A DNA stretch of 64,000 bases, taken from an uncultured SAR86 cluster bacterium (GTDB lineage: Bacteria; Pseudomonadota; Gammaproteobacteria; Magnimaribacterales; Magnimaribacteraceae). How positions within the stretch are numbered: the first letter of the stretch is position 1; each line of letters begins with the position of its first letter. Made by a program: the position numbers and the translations under genes. Where the stretch lies: assembly GCA_902594545.1 (NCBI GenBank), contig CACJMO010000002.1, positions 62,001 to 126,000 on the forward strand, written 5' to 3'. Positions 27,079 through 36,713 of this stretch are shown in pieces. Below the pieces are notes generated by a model. That model searched no databases. It saw nothing but the letters and a program-made list of their open reading frames with translations, and was not told where the DNA came from.

Positions 27079-28089
27079 TTAATTTAATTTATAAAAAAAT
27101 TTGTACCAATTGACGAAACTATCTATGCCCTCTTCTATACTAGTGTTTGGGGCAAAATCTACCCAATCATTTAGCATCTGGGTGTTTGACGCAGTCGATA
27201 CAACATCTCCTAACTGTAAAGGCATAAAATTAATAATAGCTTTTTTCCCAAGAGAATCTTCTAAGGTTTGGATATATTTCATTAGCTTTACGGGACTACT
27301 ATTGCCTATATTGAAAAGTCTGAAGGGAACATTACTGGAAGAAGGGTTTGGCTGGTTTGTTGAAAAATTTTCATCTGCTGTGGCTGTTTTATCTAAGACT
27401 CTAACAATGCCCTCTACGATATCTTCAATATAAGTAAAGTCTCGGTACATTTCTCCATTATTAAAAACATCTATTGGCTTATTTTCTAATATGGCTTTTG
27501 TGAAGAGAAAAAGTGCCATATCCGGTCTTCCCCAAGGTCCGTAGACCGTGAAGAACCTTAAACCTGTAGTTGGTAAACCAAATAAGTGACTATATGTGTG
27601 CGCCATAAGTTCATTTGATTTTTTTGTAGCTCCATAGAGACTCACAGGATGATTTACGTTTTGATCTTCATCGAAAGGAGTATTTGTATTTGCACCATAG
27701 ACACTAGAGCTGCTTGCATAAACTAAGTGACTTACACTGTGATGTCTGCATGCTTCAAGAATATTCATAAAGCCTTCTATGTTTGCTTTAATATAAGCAT
27801 TGGGATTTTCTAAAGAATATCTTACCCCGGCTTGGGCAGCTAGGTTTACAACCTTTTGAGGTTTTACTTTTTCGAAAATTAGTTCAATATCTTTTTTATC
27901 TGAAATATCAACTTCCTCAAATTTAAAATTTTTGTAACCTTTTAAAATATCATTTCTGGCAGTCTTCAAAGATACATCATAGTATTTATTGAGGTTATCA
28001 ATACCTACTACAGTATCACCTCTTTCAAGTAATCGAGAGGCTACATGCATACCTATGAATCCTGCAGAACCCGTCACTAATATTTTCAA
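27079..28089 (-). CDS. NAD-dependent epimerase (UDP-glucuronate 4-epimerase-like)
   Basis: ILVTGSAGFIGMHVASRLLERGDTVVGIDNLNKYYDVSLK; YASSSSVYG; SLYGATKKSNELMAHTYSHLFGLPTTGLRFFTVYGPWGRPDMA. Confidence 0.92.
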   Translation of the reverse strand: MKILVTGSAGFIGMHVASRLLERGDTVVGIDNLNKYYDVSLKTARNDILKGYKNFKFEEVDISDKKDIELIFEKVKPQKVVNLAAQAGVRYSLENPNAYIKANIEGFMNILEACRHHSVSHLVYASSSSVYGANTNTPFDEDQNVNHPVSLYGATKKSNELMAHTYSHLFGLPTTGLRFFTVYGPWGRPDMALFLFTKAILENKPIDVFNNGEMYRDFTYIEDIVEGIVRVLDKTATADENFSTNQPNPSSSNVPFRLFNIGNSSPVKLMKYIQTLEDSLGKKAIINFMPLQLGDVVSTASNTQMLNDWVDFAPNTSIEEGIDSFVNWYKFFYKLN

Positions 28090-28090
28090 C

Positions 28091-29368
28091 TTATAGCCTC
28101 AAGTCAGAATGTTCTTTTGAAAGAATTGATTTTAGGTCAAAAATAATCCCTTGATTTATAGTCATGTCTCTAAAGTCCTGTGGATCTATATCTAAAAAAT
28201 CATCATGTCCAACTGCAATAACTACAGCATTATATTTTTTGGTAGGGTTTATCTCTTGTATACAGTCAATACCATATTCCTTTTGAACTTCTTTTGTATC
28301 TACAATCGGATCATAAATATCTACATTTATATCCCTTAAATTTAATTCATTTATTATGTCAACGACTTTTGTATTTCTTATATCAGGGCAATTTTCTTTA
28401 AATGCTATACCAAGGACTAAGACCTCACCTGAAACTGGATTGACGTTCCTCTGTTCTAAGAGTGAGCATAGTTTGTTTACAACAAATTTACCTACAGAAT
28501 CATTTATTTCCCTACCTGAAAGTATCATTTTAGGCGTATAGCCAATTTGTTTAGCTTTATAAGTGAGATAATATGGATCTACTCCGATACAATGGCCTCC
28601 AACTAAACCTGGGGTAAAGCCTAAGAAATTCCACTTTGTACTTGCCGCGTCAATTACTTCTTTGGTGTCAATGTCTAAAAGGCTGAAGATCTGACTCAAT
28701 TCATTCATTAACGCGATATTTACATCTCTTTGAGTATTCTCAATAACTTTTGCTGCCTCTGCTACTTTTATAGATGATGCCCTATAAGTCCCAGCATTAA
28801 TAATTTCAGAATAAAGACTGTCTACTATCGAAGCTGTCTCACTATTGCTGCCGCTTGTAACTTTCACTATGTCAACAAGGCGATGCTGCTTGTCGCCCGG
28901 GTTTATTCTTTCAGGGCTGTAACCACAAAAAAAATCTTTATTAAATTTTAGTCCGGAAAATTTTTCTAAAACAGGAACACATACTTCTTCTGTACATCCC
29001 GGATAGACAGTTGATTCATAGATAACTATATCTCCTTTATTTAAATAAGTTGCAACTGTTTCGGAGGCAGACTCAAGCGCCTTGGTATCGGGCAGCTTAT
29101 TTTCATCAACTGGGGTGGGAACAGAGATTATGTATATGCTAGCTCCCGACAGACTCTCTTGATTGTGTGTAAACTCTAAATAATGTGAGGAAGATATTTC
29201 ATCTGGTGTTGTTTCTAAAGTCCTATCTATGGACTGCTTAAGTTCAATAATACGGTCTTTGTCTAAATCAAATCCAATTACTTTCCTATATTTTCCAAAT
29301 TCTACAGCTAGAGGTAAACCAACATATCCTAATCCTATAATAGCTATGTCGCCTTTAGTGTCCATCAC
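28091..29368 (-). CDS. UDP-N-acetylhexosamine 6-dehydrogenase (TviB/WbpO/WbpA-like)
   Basis: IAIIGLGYVGLPLAVEFGK; YSPERINPGDKQHRL; TPGLVGGHCIGVDPYYLTYKA; GIAFKENCPDIRNTKV. Confidence 0.93.
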   Translation of the reverse strand: MMDTKGDIAIIGLGYVGLPLAVEFGKYRKVIGFDLDKDRIIELKQSIDRTLETTPDEISSSHYLEFTHNQESLSGASIYIISVPTPVDENKLPDTKALESASETVATYLNKGDIVIYESTVYPGCTEEVCVPVLEKFSGLKFNKDFFCGYSPERINPGDKQHRLVDIVKVTSGSNSETASIVDSLYSEIINAGTYRASSIKVAEAAKVIENTQRDVNIALMNELSQIFSLLDIDTKEVIDAASTKWNFLGFTPGLVGGHCIGVDPYYLTYKAKQIGYTPKMILSGREINDSVGKFVVNKLCSLLEQRNVNPVSGEVLVLGIAFKENCPDIRNTKVVDIINELNLRDINVDIYDPIVDTKEVQKEYGIDCIQEINPTKKYNAVVIAVGHDDFLDIDPQDFRDMTINQGIIFDLKSILSKEHSDLRL

Positions 29369-30261
29369 GATCCAGTCTTCCTTTTCAAGTATGAGAGAAA
29401 TATTAGAGATATAGGTAATAACAATCCTAAGATTATTCCAAAAAATAAAAAGTTTATCCTGATAGGAGAGTATAAGGTTTCAGGCAGAAATGCTTGATCT
29501 AAGACTCTCAAAACATATTCATCATTTGAGTTGATAAGTGTTAGTTTTTTTTCTTCTTCCGCTATCAATTCAAAAAGCAATTTCTTAAGTTCTATTTGGT
29601 TGGTATTAACAATTCTCGCTTCTAGAAATGCCATCGATCTCAAAGCAGTTTGTCTATCTCTTTCAGCAAAATAAGAGTTTATATCCTGAACAATCCAATC
29701 AACCCAAGATTTGGCTATGTTTGGTGAGATATGCTTGATGCTTAGGTGTATCATACCTGTAACTTCATCTTTTTCTATTTCTAGATATTCTGACAAGAAA
29801 ACTTCGTGGGCCTCTAGAATTGATGGACTATTACTGCCGGATCTAAAGTTTCCTGTCCACTCTCCTGTGTCGGGATCAAAATCTTCGTAGGAAACGATGT
29901 CAGTTTCTTCATTCCAAGAATTTGCTGCCATTAAATCGGGAAAAATATTTCTTCGCGAATTGAACTCTACCAAGAAATTTCTTGATTTAATTACCTCTAT
30001 AGCCTCTTTCTCCCTCGAAAATCCTTCCCCTGGGAGACTAACTCCCCCTAAAGATGCTAAATTTGATAATTGAGAAGGAACCGAAGGTAATTCTTGACGT
30101 GATTCTTTAATCAGTATGGCATTTGCCTTGTAAATCTCTGGTACTGAATAGGAGTATAGCAAGCTTAGAATGCTAGTGATTATCACAGAATAAAAGATCA
30201 AGATTCTTTTTTCTTTTAACAAGATATATAGTTCTAAAAAATTTATTGTCTCTTTATTCAT
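29365..30261 (-). CDS. Wzz/chain-length determinant family protein
   Basis: N-terminal TM (ILIFYSVIITSILSLLYSYSVPEIYKANAILI), SPNIAKSWVDWIVQDIN, C-terminal TM. Confidence 0.88.
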   Translation of the reverse strand: MNKETINFLELYILLKEKRILIFYSVIITSILSLLYSYSVPEIYKANAILIKESRQELPSVPSQLSNLASLGGVSLPGEGFSREKEAIEVIKSRNFLVEFNSRRNIFPDLMAANSWNEETDIVSYEDFDPDTGEWTGNFRSGSNSPSILEAHEVFLSEYLEIEKDEVTGMIHLSIKHISPNIAKSWVDWIVQDINSYFAERDRQTALRSMAFLEARIVNTNQIELKKLLFELIAEEEKKLTLINSNDEYVLRVLDQAFLPETLYSPIRINFLFFGIILGLLLPISLIFLSYLKRKTGS

Positions 30262-30275
30262 TACTAATTCAGTCT

Positions 30276-30362
30276 TGGTGCCCGGGGCCGGACTCGAACC
30301 GGCACGAAGTTTCCTTCGAGGGATTTTAAGTCCCTTGTGTCTACCAATTCCACCACCCGGGC
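30276..30362 (-). tRNA. tRNA-Leu (anticodon UAA), CCA encoded
   Basis: Reverse complement GCCCGGGTGGTGGAATTGGTAGACACAAGGGACTTAAAATCCCTCGAAGGAAACTTCGTGCCGGTTCGAGTCCGGCCCCGGGCACCA; acceptor GCCCGGG/CCCGGGC; class II variable arm; T-arm GCCGG-TTCGAGT-CCGGC. Confidence 0.97.
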
Positions 30363-30399
30363 TAGAGCAAGCATTATATTCTAAATAACCAATAAAGCT

Positions 30400-31491
30400 T
30401 TAAAATTCATCTAACATATCTTTGATGTATTGCGCGGTTGCTAAGGAGCATGTTAGTCCTGGAGACGAGTAACCTAAAACATCTATGAGTATATTTTTAT
30501 CTAGGCTAGTTGCTTCAATAACAAAGTCTTCTTCATTTTCAAGAAGTGGTCTAATGCCTGAGTAACTAGGATAAAGTTTATTTGCATCTATATCCGGCCA
30601 ATATGATCTTATAGACTCTAAGAAAAAAGGTTTTTGTTCATTTGAGATAGAGTAATCTACTTCCTGGACTTCATATGCGGATGGACCAAATTTGATCCCA
30701 TGACCAAGATCAATGGTGGCATGAGTTCCAAGACTATATTCTTTAGGAACAGGATAAATGAGATGCGACAACTTTTCTTTTCCGCTGTAACTATAATATT
30801 CGCCTTTTAGTAATTTTAAAGTGTGTCTATTCTCTTCTATGAGAGTATTCGACAAAGCAACCGCACCTAGTCCTAAACAATTTATTAACAAGCTAGTTTG
30901 TATTTCAAATTCTATTTTATTGTTAAGATCATTCACCAAAACAGAAAAATGATCTTTTTGTCGAGAAATTCGAAGAAATTTATTTCCTTTTAAGATTATT
31001 CCACCGGAATCACAAAAATCTCTCTCTAGCGACAAGATGAACGAATGACTATCAAACACACCTGTAGATGGAGAAAATAAATGCTCATGATAATCAAGAA
31101 AAGTGTATTCTTTTATTAAGTCATTTCCAAACTCTAGATCTTCAACACCGCATTCGTAAGCATTTTCTTTAATCTGATAGAGTTTTTGTATCTCTTCTTG
31201 AGACGAAGCAAGAATAAACTTGCCGCAATTATTGAATGCAATTTTTCGATCTTCTAAATAACCGTATAGAAGTCTCTTTCCTTCAATACAAAGTTTAGAT
31301 CTAAGACTATCTTTTTTATAATAAATTCCTGCGTGTATTACTTCAGAATTACGACTAGAAGTCTCTGAACCTAATTCTTTATTCTGTTCTACTAATATAC
31401 ATTCTTCAAAACTATCTGCTAGTTTTGCTGCCACAGCTATACCAGCAACTCCTCCGCCTAAAACCAAACAGTTAGTTTTAAATTTTTCCAT
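30400..31491 (-). CDS. FAD-dependent oxidoreductase (L-2-hydroxyglutarate oxidase LhgO-like)
   Basis: CLVLGGGVAGIAVAAKLA; SSRNSEVIHAGIYYKKDSLRSKLCIEGKRLLYGY; GPSAYEVQEVDY. Confidence 0.88.
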   Translation of the reverse strand: MEKFKTNCLVLGGGVAGIAVAAKLADSFEECILVEQNKELGSETSSRNSEVIHAGIYYKKDSLRSKLCIEGKRLLYGYLEDRKIAFNNCGKFILASSQEEIQKLYQIKENAYECGVEDLEFGNDLIKEYTFLDYHEHLFSPSTGVFDSHSFILSLERDFCDSGGIILKGNKFLRISRQKDHFSVLVNDLNNKIEFEIQTSLLINCLGLGAVALSNTLIEENRHTLKLLKGEYYSYSGKEKLSHLIYPVPKEYSLGTHATIDLGHGIKFGPSAYEVQEVDYSISNEQKPFFLESIRSYWPDIDANKLYPSYSGIRPLLENEEDFVIEATSLDKNILIDVLGYSSPGLTCSLATAQYIKDMLDEF

Positions 31492-31500
31492 TTATAGTAG

Positions 31501-31571
31501 AGGCTGAGGTCGGAATCGAACCGGCGTAGACGGATTTGCAATCCGCTGCATAACCACTTTGCTACTCAGCC
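31501..31571 (-). tRNA. tRNA-Cys (anticodon GCA), CCA not encoded
   Basis: Reverse complement GGCTGAGTAGCAAAGTGGTTATGCAGCGGATTGCAAATCCGTCTACGCCGGTTCGATTCCGACCTCAGCCT; acceptor GGCTGAG/CTCAGCC; discriminator U; anticodon loop TTGCAAA. Confidence 0.95.
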
Positions 31572-31608
31572 TTGTGTGTATTTTAATTGTCTAAAAACAT
31601 TAGACCAA

Positions 31609-32154
31609 CTATTTAATATAATTTTTATAAGTTTTTATGTAGCCATATAGACTATATAAGGAAGCAAAGGCAGCTGTATAAAAAAGAATAATTGTCAAAT
31701 AATAGAAATTATTTCCGAAGTTTGGAGAAATGATTAAGAAGGACAAGGCAGTAATTTGTAAAGTAGTTTTGCTCTTGGCTATAAAACTTACCTTTATAGG
31801 GTTGCTACCTTTTCTCTCTGTCAAAAATTGCCTAACTGCGGAAATTACTAATTCCCTAAAAATGATAATCATGGCAGGTATAACTAAATATTCATTCGTC
31901 GTTAATGACACCAGATAAGAAGTAATTATGACTACAAGAAGCTTATCTGCCATCAAGTCTAACAAGGCGCCCAAAGGGCTTTCTGTGCCCGTTCTTCTCG
32001 CAATGTAACCATCAAGATTGTCAGTGATACCCGCAAGGACAAATAAAATCAAAGCGAACCAGTTCGACAAGTTCTTATCTTCAGAGACTAGTATAAGAAC
32101 AGGAAGTATTAAGACAATCCTGGAAAGAGTTATTAAATTTGCTGTATGAATCAA
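31609..32154 (-). CDS. pgsA: CDP-diacylglycerol-glycerol-3-phosphate 3-phosphatidyltransferase
   Basis: ITDNLDGYIARRTGTESPLGALLDLMADKLLV (CDP-alcohol phosphatidyltransferase motif); adjacent to uvrC. Confidence 0.95.
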   Translation of the reverse strand: MIHTANLITLSRIVLILPVLILVSEDKNLSNWFALILFVLAGITDNLDGYIARRTGTESPLGALLDLMADKLLVVIITSYLVSLTTNEYLVIPAMIIIFRELVISAVRQFLTERKGSNPIKVSFIAKSKTTLQITALSFLIISPNFGNNFYYLTIILFYTAAFASLYSLYGYIKTYKNYIK

Positions 32155-34001
32155 TTATGTAACTCCTCAAATATAGACTTAGCTGTATTTAGCCCTATGC
32201 CGGAAACTTCAGTCAAATCCTCAATACTTGCTCTTTTTAGTTGCTCTATAGAGCCAAAATATCTGATAAGAGATTTTTTTCTCACTTTTCCAACACCAGA
32301 CAAGCTGTCTATTGATGACTTAATGGTTGATTTTCTGGCCTTTCGTTTTTGCAATGTTATTGCGAATCTATGAGTTTCATCTCTTATTTCTTGGATGAAA
32401 TTTGAAAAGGAAGGATGACGATTTACATCTAGTTTAAGGCCTTTCTGTAAATGGATGCTATCAAAAGTAGACTTTCGTCTAATCCCTTTTGATATAGAAA
32501 TTACATTAATTGAGTTCAGTTTAAGTTTCTTTAATTTAGTTAGTACTTGTTTAAGATGAGTTTCACCTCCATCAATTATCATCAAGTCTGGTAGATATTT
32601 TTTATTAGAAGCCCTAAACCTTCTTTCGATAACCTCAACCATGGAGCCAATATCATTTCCTGAATTTTCTCTGCTTATATTATAAGACCGATAGAATTTC
32701 TTTTCTTTTCCTTTTTCAGAATAAACAACACAACCTGCAACTGCATTATTACCTGCATGATGGCTGATGTCGTAAGATTCTATCCACTTTATATTTTGAT
32801 CAGTGTTCAAAACTTCACTTACTTCCTTTAATTTAGATATTGATAGAGGATCCACTTTATCTTTGTTTAAGACGTATTCCGTATTAGCTGCACAAAGATC
32901 CATTAAACCCTTATCCTTTTTTCCAAGCTTAGTTACTATTGAAACTTTTTTACCGTGACGCTTAGATAATGCTGCCTCTATTATCTTTTTATTATCTACT
33001 TTCTTTCCTAGCACAATCTTGTCAGGGCATCTTTTTTCTCTTAAATACTTTTGACTGATGAAGCTCTCTAATAAATCTTCGTTTTCATAACCATCTATTT
33101 GGTAAAAATTCTTATGACCTATAACCCAGCCTTCATTTACAGATGTTACGCCAATCCTTATTTTGCCCTTAACGGGTTTTACAGAGATTGCATCTTTGCT
33201 ATCGGTAAAGCCCGCAATACTCTGTGACCTTTGGATATCTCTTAAAGCCGATATTCTATCTCTATAAATAGCTGCCCTTTCATAATTTTTTTTAGCAGAA
33301 TATCTATCCATCTCTCTATAAAATTCGTTTATCAATTCATCTGACTTTCCTTCTAATAAAAGTTTTGCACTATCAACATCTTTTAGATATTCCTTTTTTG
33401 TTATAAAGCCAACACACGGAGCTGAACATCTTCCTATCTCATATTGAAGACAAGGCCTACTTCTGTTCTTGAAATATGATTCAGAGCAGTTTCTGAGCTT
33501 AAAAGTTTTTTGAATTAATTTAAGGGCATCTCTAACTGCATAGCCATTAGGAAATGGGCCATAAAAATTTCCATCTTTGAGATTCTTTCCAAGAAATGAT
33601 TTCGCAGATGGGTAGCTTTTCTTTTCTTCTATTTTTATCCAGGGATATCCTTTGTCGTCTTTAAATTGAACATTAAATTTCGGTTTATACTCTTTTATTA
33701 AGAACTGTTCATGTAAAAGCGACTCAAGTTCGGTATTCGTTAGACTGATATCTATAAATACTGCCTGTTCAAATAGCCTTTCTATTTTTTTTGTCTTAGC
33801 AGAGATCCTAAAGTAAGACATTAATCTATTTTTTAAAGACTTCGCTTTTCCTATATAGAGAGGATATCCCGTCTTATCGAGAAATCTATAAACACCTGGT
33901 TTATTAGGGATTGCCTTGAAGAATAGTTTTATTTCATCTTCTAAAACAGGAATCGGGAAAGGCTCTTCAGTGAAAATCTTTTCTTCCATACATATCATCA
34001 A
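32151..34001 (-). CDS. uvrC: Excinuclease ABC subunit C
   Basis: GIY-YIG: KPGVYRFLDKTGYPLYIGKAKSLKNRLMSYF; PDLMIIDGGETHLKQV; C-terminal HhH. Confidence 0.97.
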   Translation of the reverse strand: MMICMEEKIFTEEPFPIPVLEDEIKLFFKAIPNKPGVYRFLDKTGYPLYIGKAKSLKNRLMSYFRISAKTKKIERLFEQAVFIDISLTNTELESLLHEQFLIKEYKPKFNVQFKDDKGYPWIKIEEKKSYPSAKSFLGKNLKDGNFYGPFPNGYAVRDALKLIQKTFKLRNCSESYFKNRSRPCLQYEIGRCSAPCVGFITKKEYLKDVDSAKLLLEGKSDELINEFYREMDRYSAKKNYERAAIYRDRISALRDIQRSQSIAGFTDSKDAISVKPVKGKIRIGVTSVNEGWVIGHKNFYQIDGYENEDLLESFISQKYLREKRCPDKIVLGKKVDNKKIIEAALSKRHGKKVSIVTKLGKKDKGLMDLCAANTEYVLNKDKVDPLSISKLKEVSEVLNTDQNIKWIESYDISHHAGNNAVAGCVVYSEKGKEKKFYRSYNISRENSGNDIGSMVEVIERRFRASNKKYLPDLMIIDGGETHLKQVLTKLKKLKLNSINVISISKGIRRKSTFDSIHLQKGLKLDVNRHPSFSNFIQEIRDETHRFAITLQKRKARKSTIKSSIDSLSGVGKVRKKSLIRYFGSIEQLKRASIEDLTEVSGIGLNTAKSIFEELHN

Positions 34002-35217
34002 ATCTTATGATATCGTCCTCACCAAAATAACTTCCTGTCTGGATTTCAATTATTTCCAAAACCTCGTCATGAAGATTCTCAATTCTATGCTTTTCTTTTC
34101 TTTGAATAATTATGGATTCTCCAGGATAAAGTTCTACAACTTCATCAGATTTTGTGATGGTTGCAACTCCCTGAGTAATGTACCAAGTTTCTGATCTATG
34201 TTCATGCATTTGCATTGAAAGCTTTTGTTCTGGGTTTATAGAAAGTATTTTCACTTTTGATGTCTCTGACTCCAACAAAACCTCAAAGAAACCCCATGGT
34301 TTCTCAGTTCTTGGATAGAGTCCTTCAGAGTAGAGGGTCAACCCATGTTCGGGCTTTTTTTGTAAATTGCTCAAAGTGTGCCAAGATCCTAGATCTGTCC
34401 AGCCTGCAGCCAAAGTTGCAACATAGTTATTTTTATTAAACTCAACAAAACCTTTATCAAAAGATAAATCTTCAAGCTTAGAAAATTCTTCTGGGTCGGG
34501 ATAGAAATATGTTTCATTTAAATTTTCTTTGGAGACAATCTCATTAAGTCTTGAATAAACCTTCGGATTGTTGATCTTAATTTCTTTTTTTAACCAACTG
34601 CCTTCAAAACAAAAAATACCTGCATTCCATAGCGTATTAGGCTGTTTAAGTAATAATTTAGCTCTTTCCAAATTGGGTTTTTCAATGAAAGAATCTACTT
34701 GTTTCAAGCCATCATATGAAGATTTATAAGATATATAGCCGTATTCAGTTGAAGCCTTATCTGGCAATATGCCCATAAGAGTAAGTGCATCTTTTCTAAA
34801 TTGATCCCTAATAACACTGCAGCTTTCATAAAAGGACTTATTAAATGGTATGTAATGATCCGACGGCATAGTTATATATCTTTCGCTCTTGGATTTATTT
34901 TGCTCAAGTGAAACAAGAACAGGTAAAGCCAAAGCGGCATAAGTGTTTTTAGATTCAGGTTCGAGGTATATTTTCTCTACCTCTATGCCTGTCCTAGCTA
35001 ATGATTGTTCAACAAGAGGTAAGTAACTTTTAGAAGTCACTATTATTGGCTCAGAAAATAGATTTCTATTATTTATTCTCTGCAGGGTCAAATCAAAAAG
35101 AGATAAATCTCCAAATAGCTCAAGAAATTGTTTTGGTTTTTCTTTTGTTGAGAGAGGCCAGAGTCTTTTGCCTGAACCTCCAGCCAAAATAATGGGTCTA
35201 AACTTTATCAAAGACAT
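33967..35217 (-). CDS. manC: Mannose-1-phosphate guanylyltransferase with C-terminal cupin
   Basis: RPIILAGGSGKRLWPLSTKEKPKQFLELFGD; MPSDHYI; FIEKP; RPWGFFE-like TEKPWGFFEVL, MQMHEHRSETWYITQG. Confidence 0.93.
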   Translation of the reverse strand: MSLIKFRPIILAGGSGKRLWPLSTKEKPKQFLELFGDLSLFDLTLQRINNRNLFSEPIIVTSKSYLPLVEQSLARTGIEVEKIYLEPESKNTYAALALPVLVSLEQNKSKSERYITMPSDHYIPFNKSFYESCSVIRDQFRKDALTLMGILPDKASTEYGYISYKSSYDGLKQVDSFIEKPNLERAKLLLKQPNTLWNAGIFCFEGSWLKKEIKINNPKVYSRLNEIVSKENLNETYFYPDPEEFSKLEDLSFDKGFVEFNKNNYVATLAAGWTDLGSWHTLSNLQKKPEHGLTLYSEGLYPRTEKPWGFFEVLLESETSKVKILSINPEQKLSMQMHEHRSETWYITQGVATITKSDEVVELYPGESIIIQRKEKHRIENLHDEVLEIIEIQTGSYFGEDDIIRFDDMYGRKDFH

Positions 35218-35231
35218 CCATAAATTATAAA

Positions 35232-36713
35232 CTAGGACTTAGGGAGAAGCTTGGAAGAAAAATAATTTGATAAAAATTTTGAGTTCTCTTCGGAGCTATT
35301 AGCTAGTTTTTTTCCTAACTGCACTCCCCACTGATCGAAAGAATTTATACCTAAAATCAACCCTTCAAAAAAGACTTTGTGCTCATAAAGTGCTATCAAA
35401 AACCCTAATGTGTTGAGATCAAGTGAGTGCAATTCAATAACTGAACAAGGATTATTTCCTCTAACTGATTTATGAGGTTCCATTTCGTTATTTTCTCCTA
35501 AAGTCATAGCAAGAACTTGAGATAACATCATCTGATAAGAATCTTTCAATTGTTTATTTGTATTGAGTCCTATGAAATCACAAGAAGTGTTGGTCTTTCC
35601 TTGCATCATCCATTGAAAAGTTGAGTGTTGACAATCTACTCCATAGCCTCCCCATATCAAAGGCGATGTAGATAAAGGAGAAAGCATAGAATCTGAGTTA
35701 ATAGATTTACCATTACTCTCCATACTTAATTGAGCAACATATGAGGTGAAAGAACGTAATCTATAATTGTAGGTAAAAATTCCATGATTATTTATTCCCA
35801 AGGCCGAAGTATTCCAGACACTCAGTAAAGCCATGATCATAGAAATATTATTCTTCCACTCACTTTCCATTACATATTTATCTGCAGCAGCACCTCCCTC
35901 TAGAAAGCTTTGATAGGCTTTAAAATCTGAATTTATAAATGCAGGTAGACTCATAGAGGACCATAGAGAATATCTTCCTCCTAAAGATTCTAGAACAATA
36001 AATTGATTTTCTTTTTTAATACCAAAAGCATCCATTGCTTCTGCATCTGATGAAACTCCAAACAGTTGATCGAAGCAATCTATTCCATCTCTGTTATCAA
36101 ACCATTCTTTAACAAAATCAAGATTCTTCAAAATTTCTGAAGTAGTAAAAGACTTTGAGGATGCGAGAAAAATGGTTTCACTCTGATCACATCTTTCAAG
36201 TGCATCTTTTAATTCCAATAAATCATAACTGGAGCAAAAAAAGATATTTAAAGATTCTTTTCTAGCCTGAAATTGATTTAATAATTCAGGGCCAAGCCTT
36301 GAGCCTCCTATCCCAATACAAATCAGATTTTTGATATTTTTTTTAGATTGAACTTTTTTAAAAAAATTGCCTATCTTAATTCTTTCAGAAAAAATTTGTT
36401 CGTATCCTCTTTTCGGTTCAGACGACCTATAGAGAGTATGAGAAACCTTTCTCTTCTCAGATGGATTATCAAAATCTCCATCTAATAGCTTCGAGAAATG
36501 ATCTCTGAGATTAAGTTGATCCGGAATAGTGAGTAACCAGTCAAAAGCCTGTTTATCTATCCTTTGTTTAGAAAAATCAAAATTTAGATATGGTGTAGAA
36601 ATTACTTCATCAATAGATTTTTGTTCAAGAGGCAAATCTTGAATCTTCAGATCTGCATGTTGTTTTCCAAGTTTTGCGAGATTTTCGCTGATTTGTAATC
36701 TCAGGTCATTCAT
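35232..36713 (-). CDS. pgi: Glucose-6-phosphate isomerase
   Basis: ICIGIGGSRLGPELL; SKSFTTSEIL; GGRYSLWSSMSLPAFI; INSFDQWGVQLGKKLA. Confidence 0.96.
   Translation of the reverse strand: MNDLRLQISENLAKLGKQHADLKIQDLPLEQKSIDEVISTPYLNFDFSKQRIDKQAFDWLLTIPDQLNLRDHFSKLLDGDFDNPSEKRKVSHTLYRSSEPKRGYEQIFSERIKIGNFFKKVQSKKNIKNLICIGIGGSRLGPELLNQFQARKESLNIFFCSSYDLLELKDALERCDQSETIFLASSKSFTTSEILKNLDFVKEWFDNRDGIDCFDQLFGVSSDAEAMDAFGIKKENQFIVLESLGGRYSLWSSMSLPAFINSDFKAYQSFLEGGAAADKYVMESEWKNNISMIMALLSVWNTSALGINNHGIFTYNYRLRSFTSYVAQLSMESNGKSINSDSMLSPLSTSPLIWGGYGVDCQHSTFQWMMQGKTNTSCDFIGLNTNKQLKDSYQMMLSQVLAMTLGENNEMEPHKSVRGNNPCSVIELHSLDLNTLGFLIALYEHKVFFEGLILGINSFDQWGVQLGKKLANSSEENSKFLSNYFSSKLLPKS

Noticed and set aside
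27101-27433. Plus-strand ORF of 110 aa
   Set aside because: Antisense within the UDP-glucuronate-epimerase-like gene; composition looks like a shadow frame.
30261-30400. JUMPstart/ops element upstream of the polysaccharide locus
   Set aside because: No GGCGGTAG-type ops core found between wzz and the oxidoreductase; the space is mostly tRNA-Leu.
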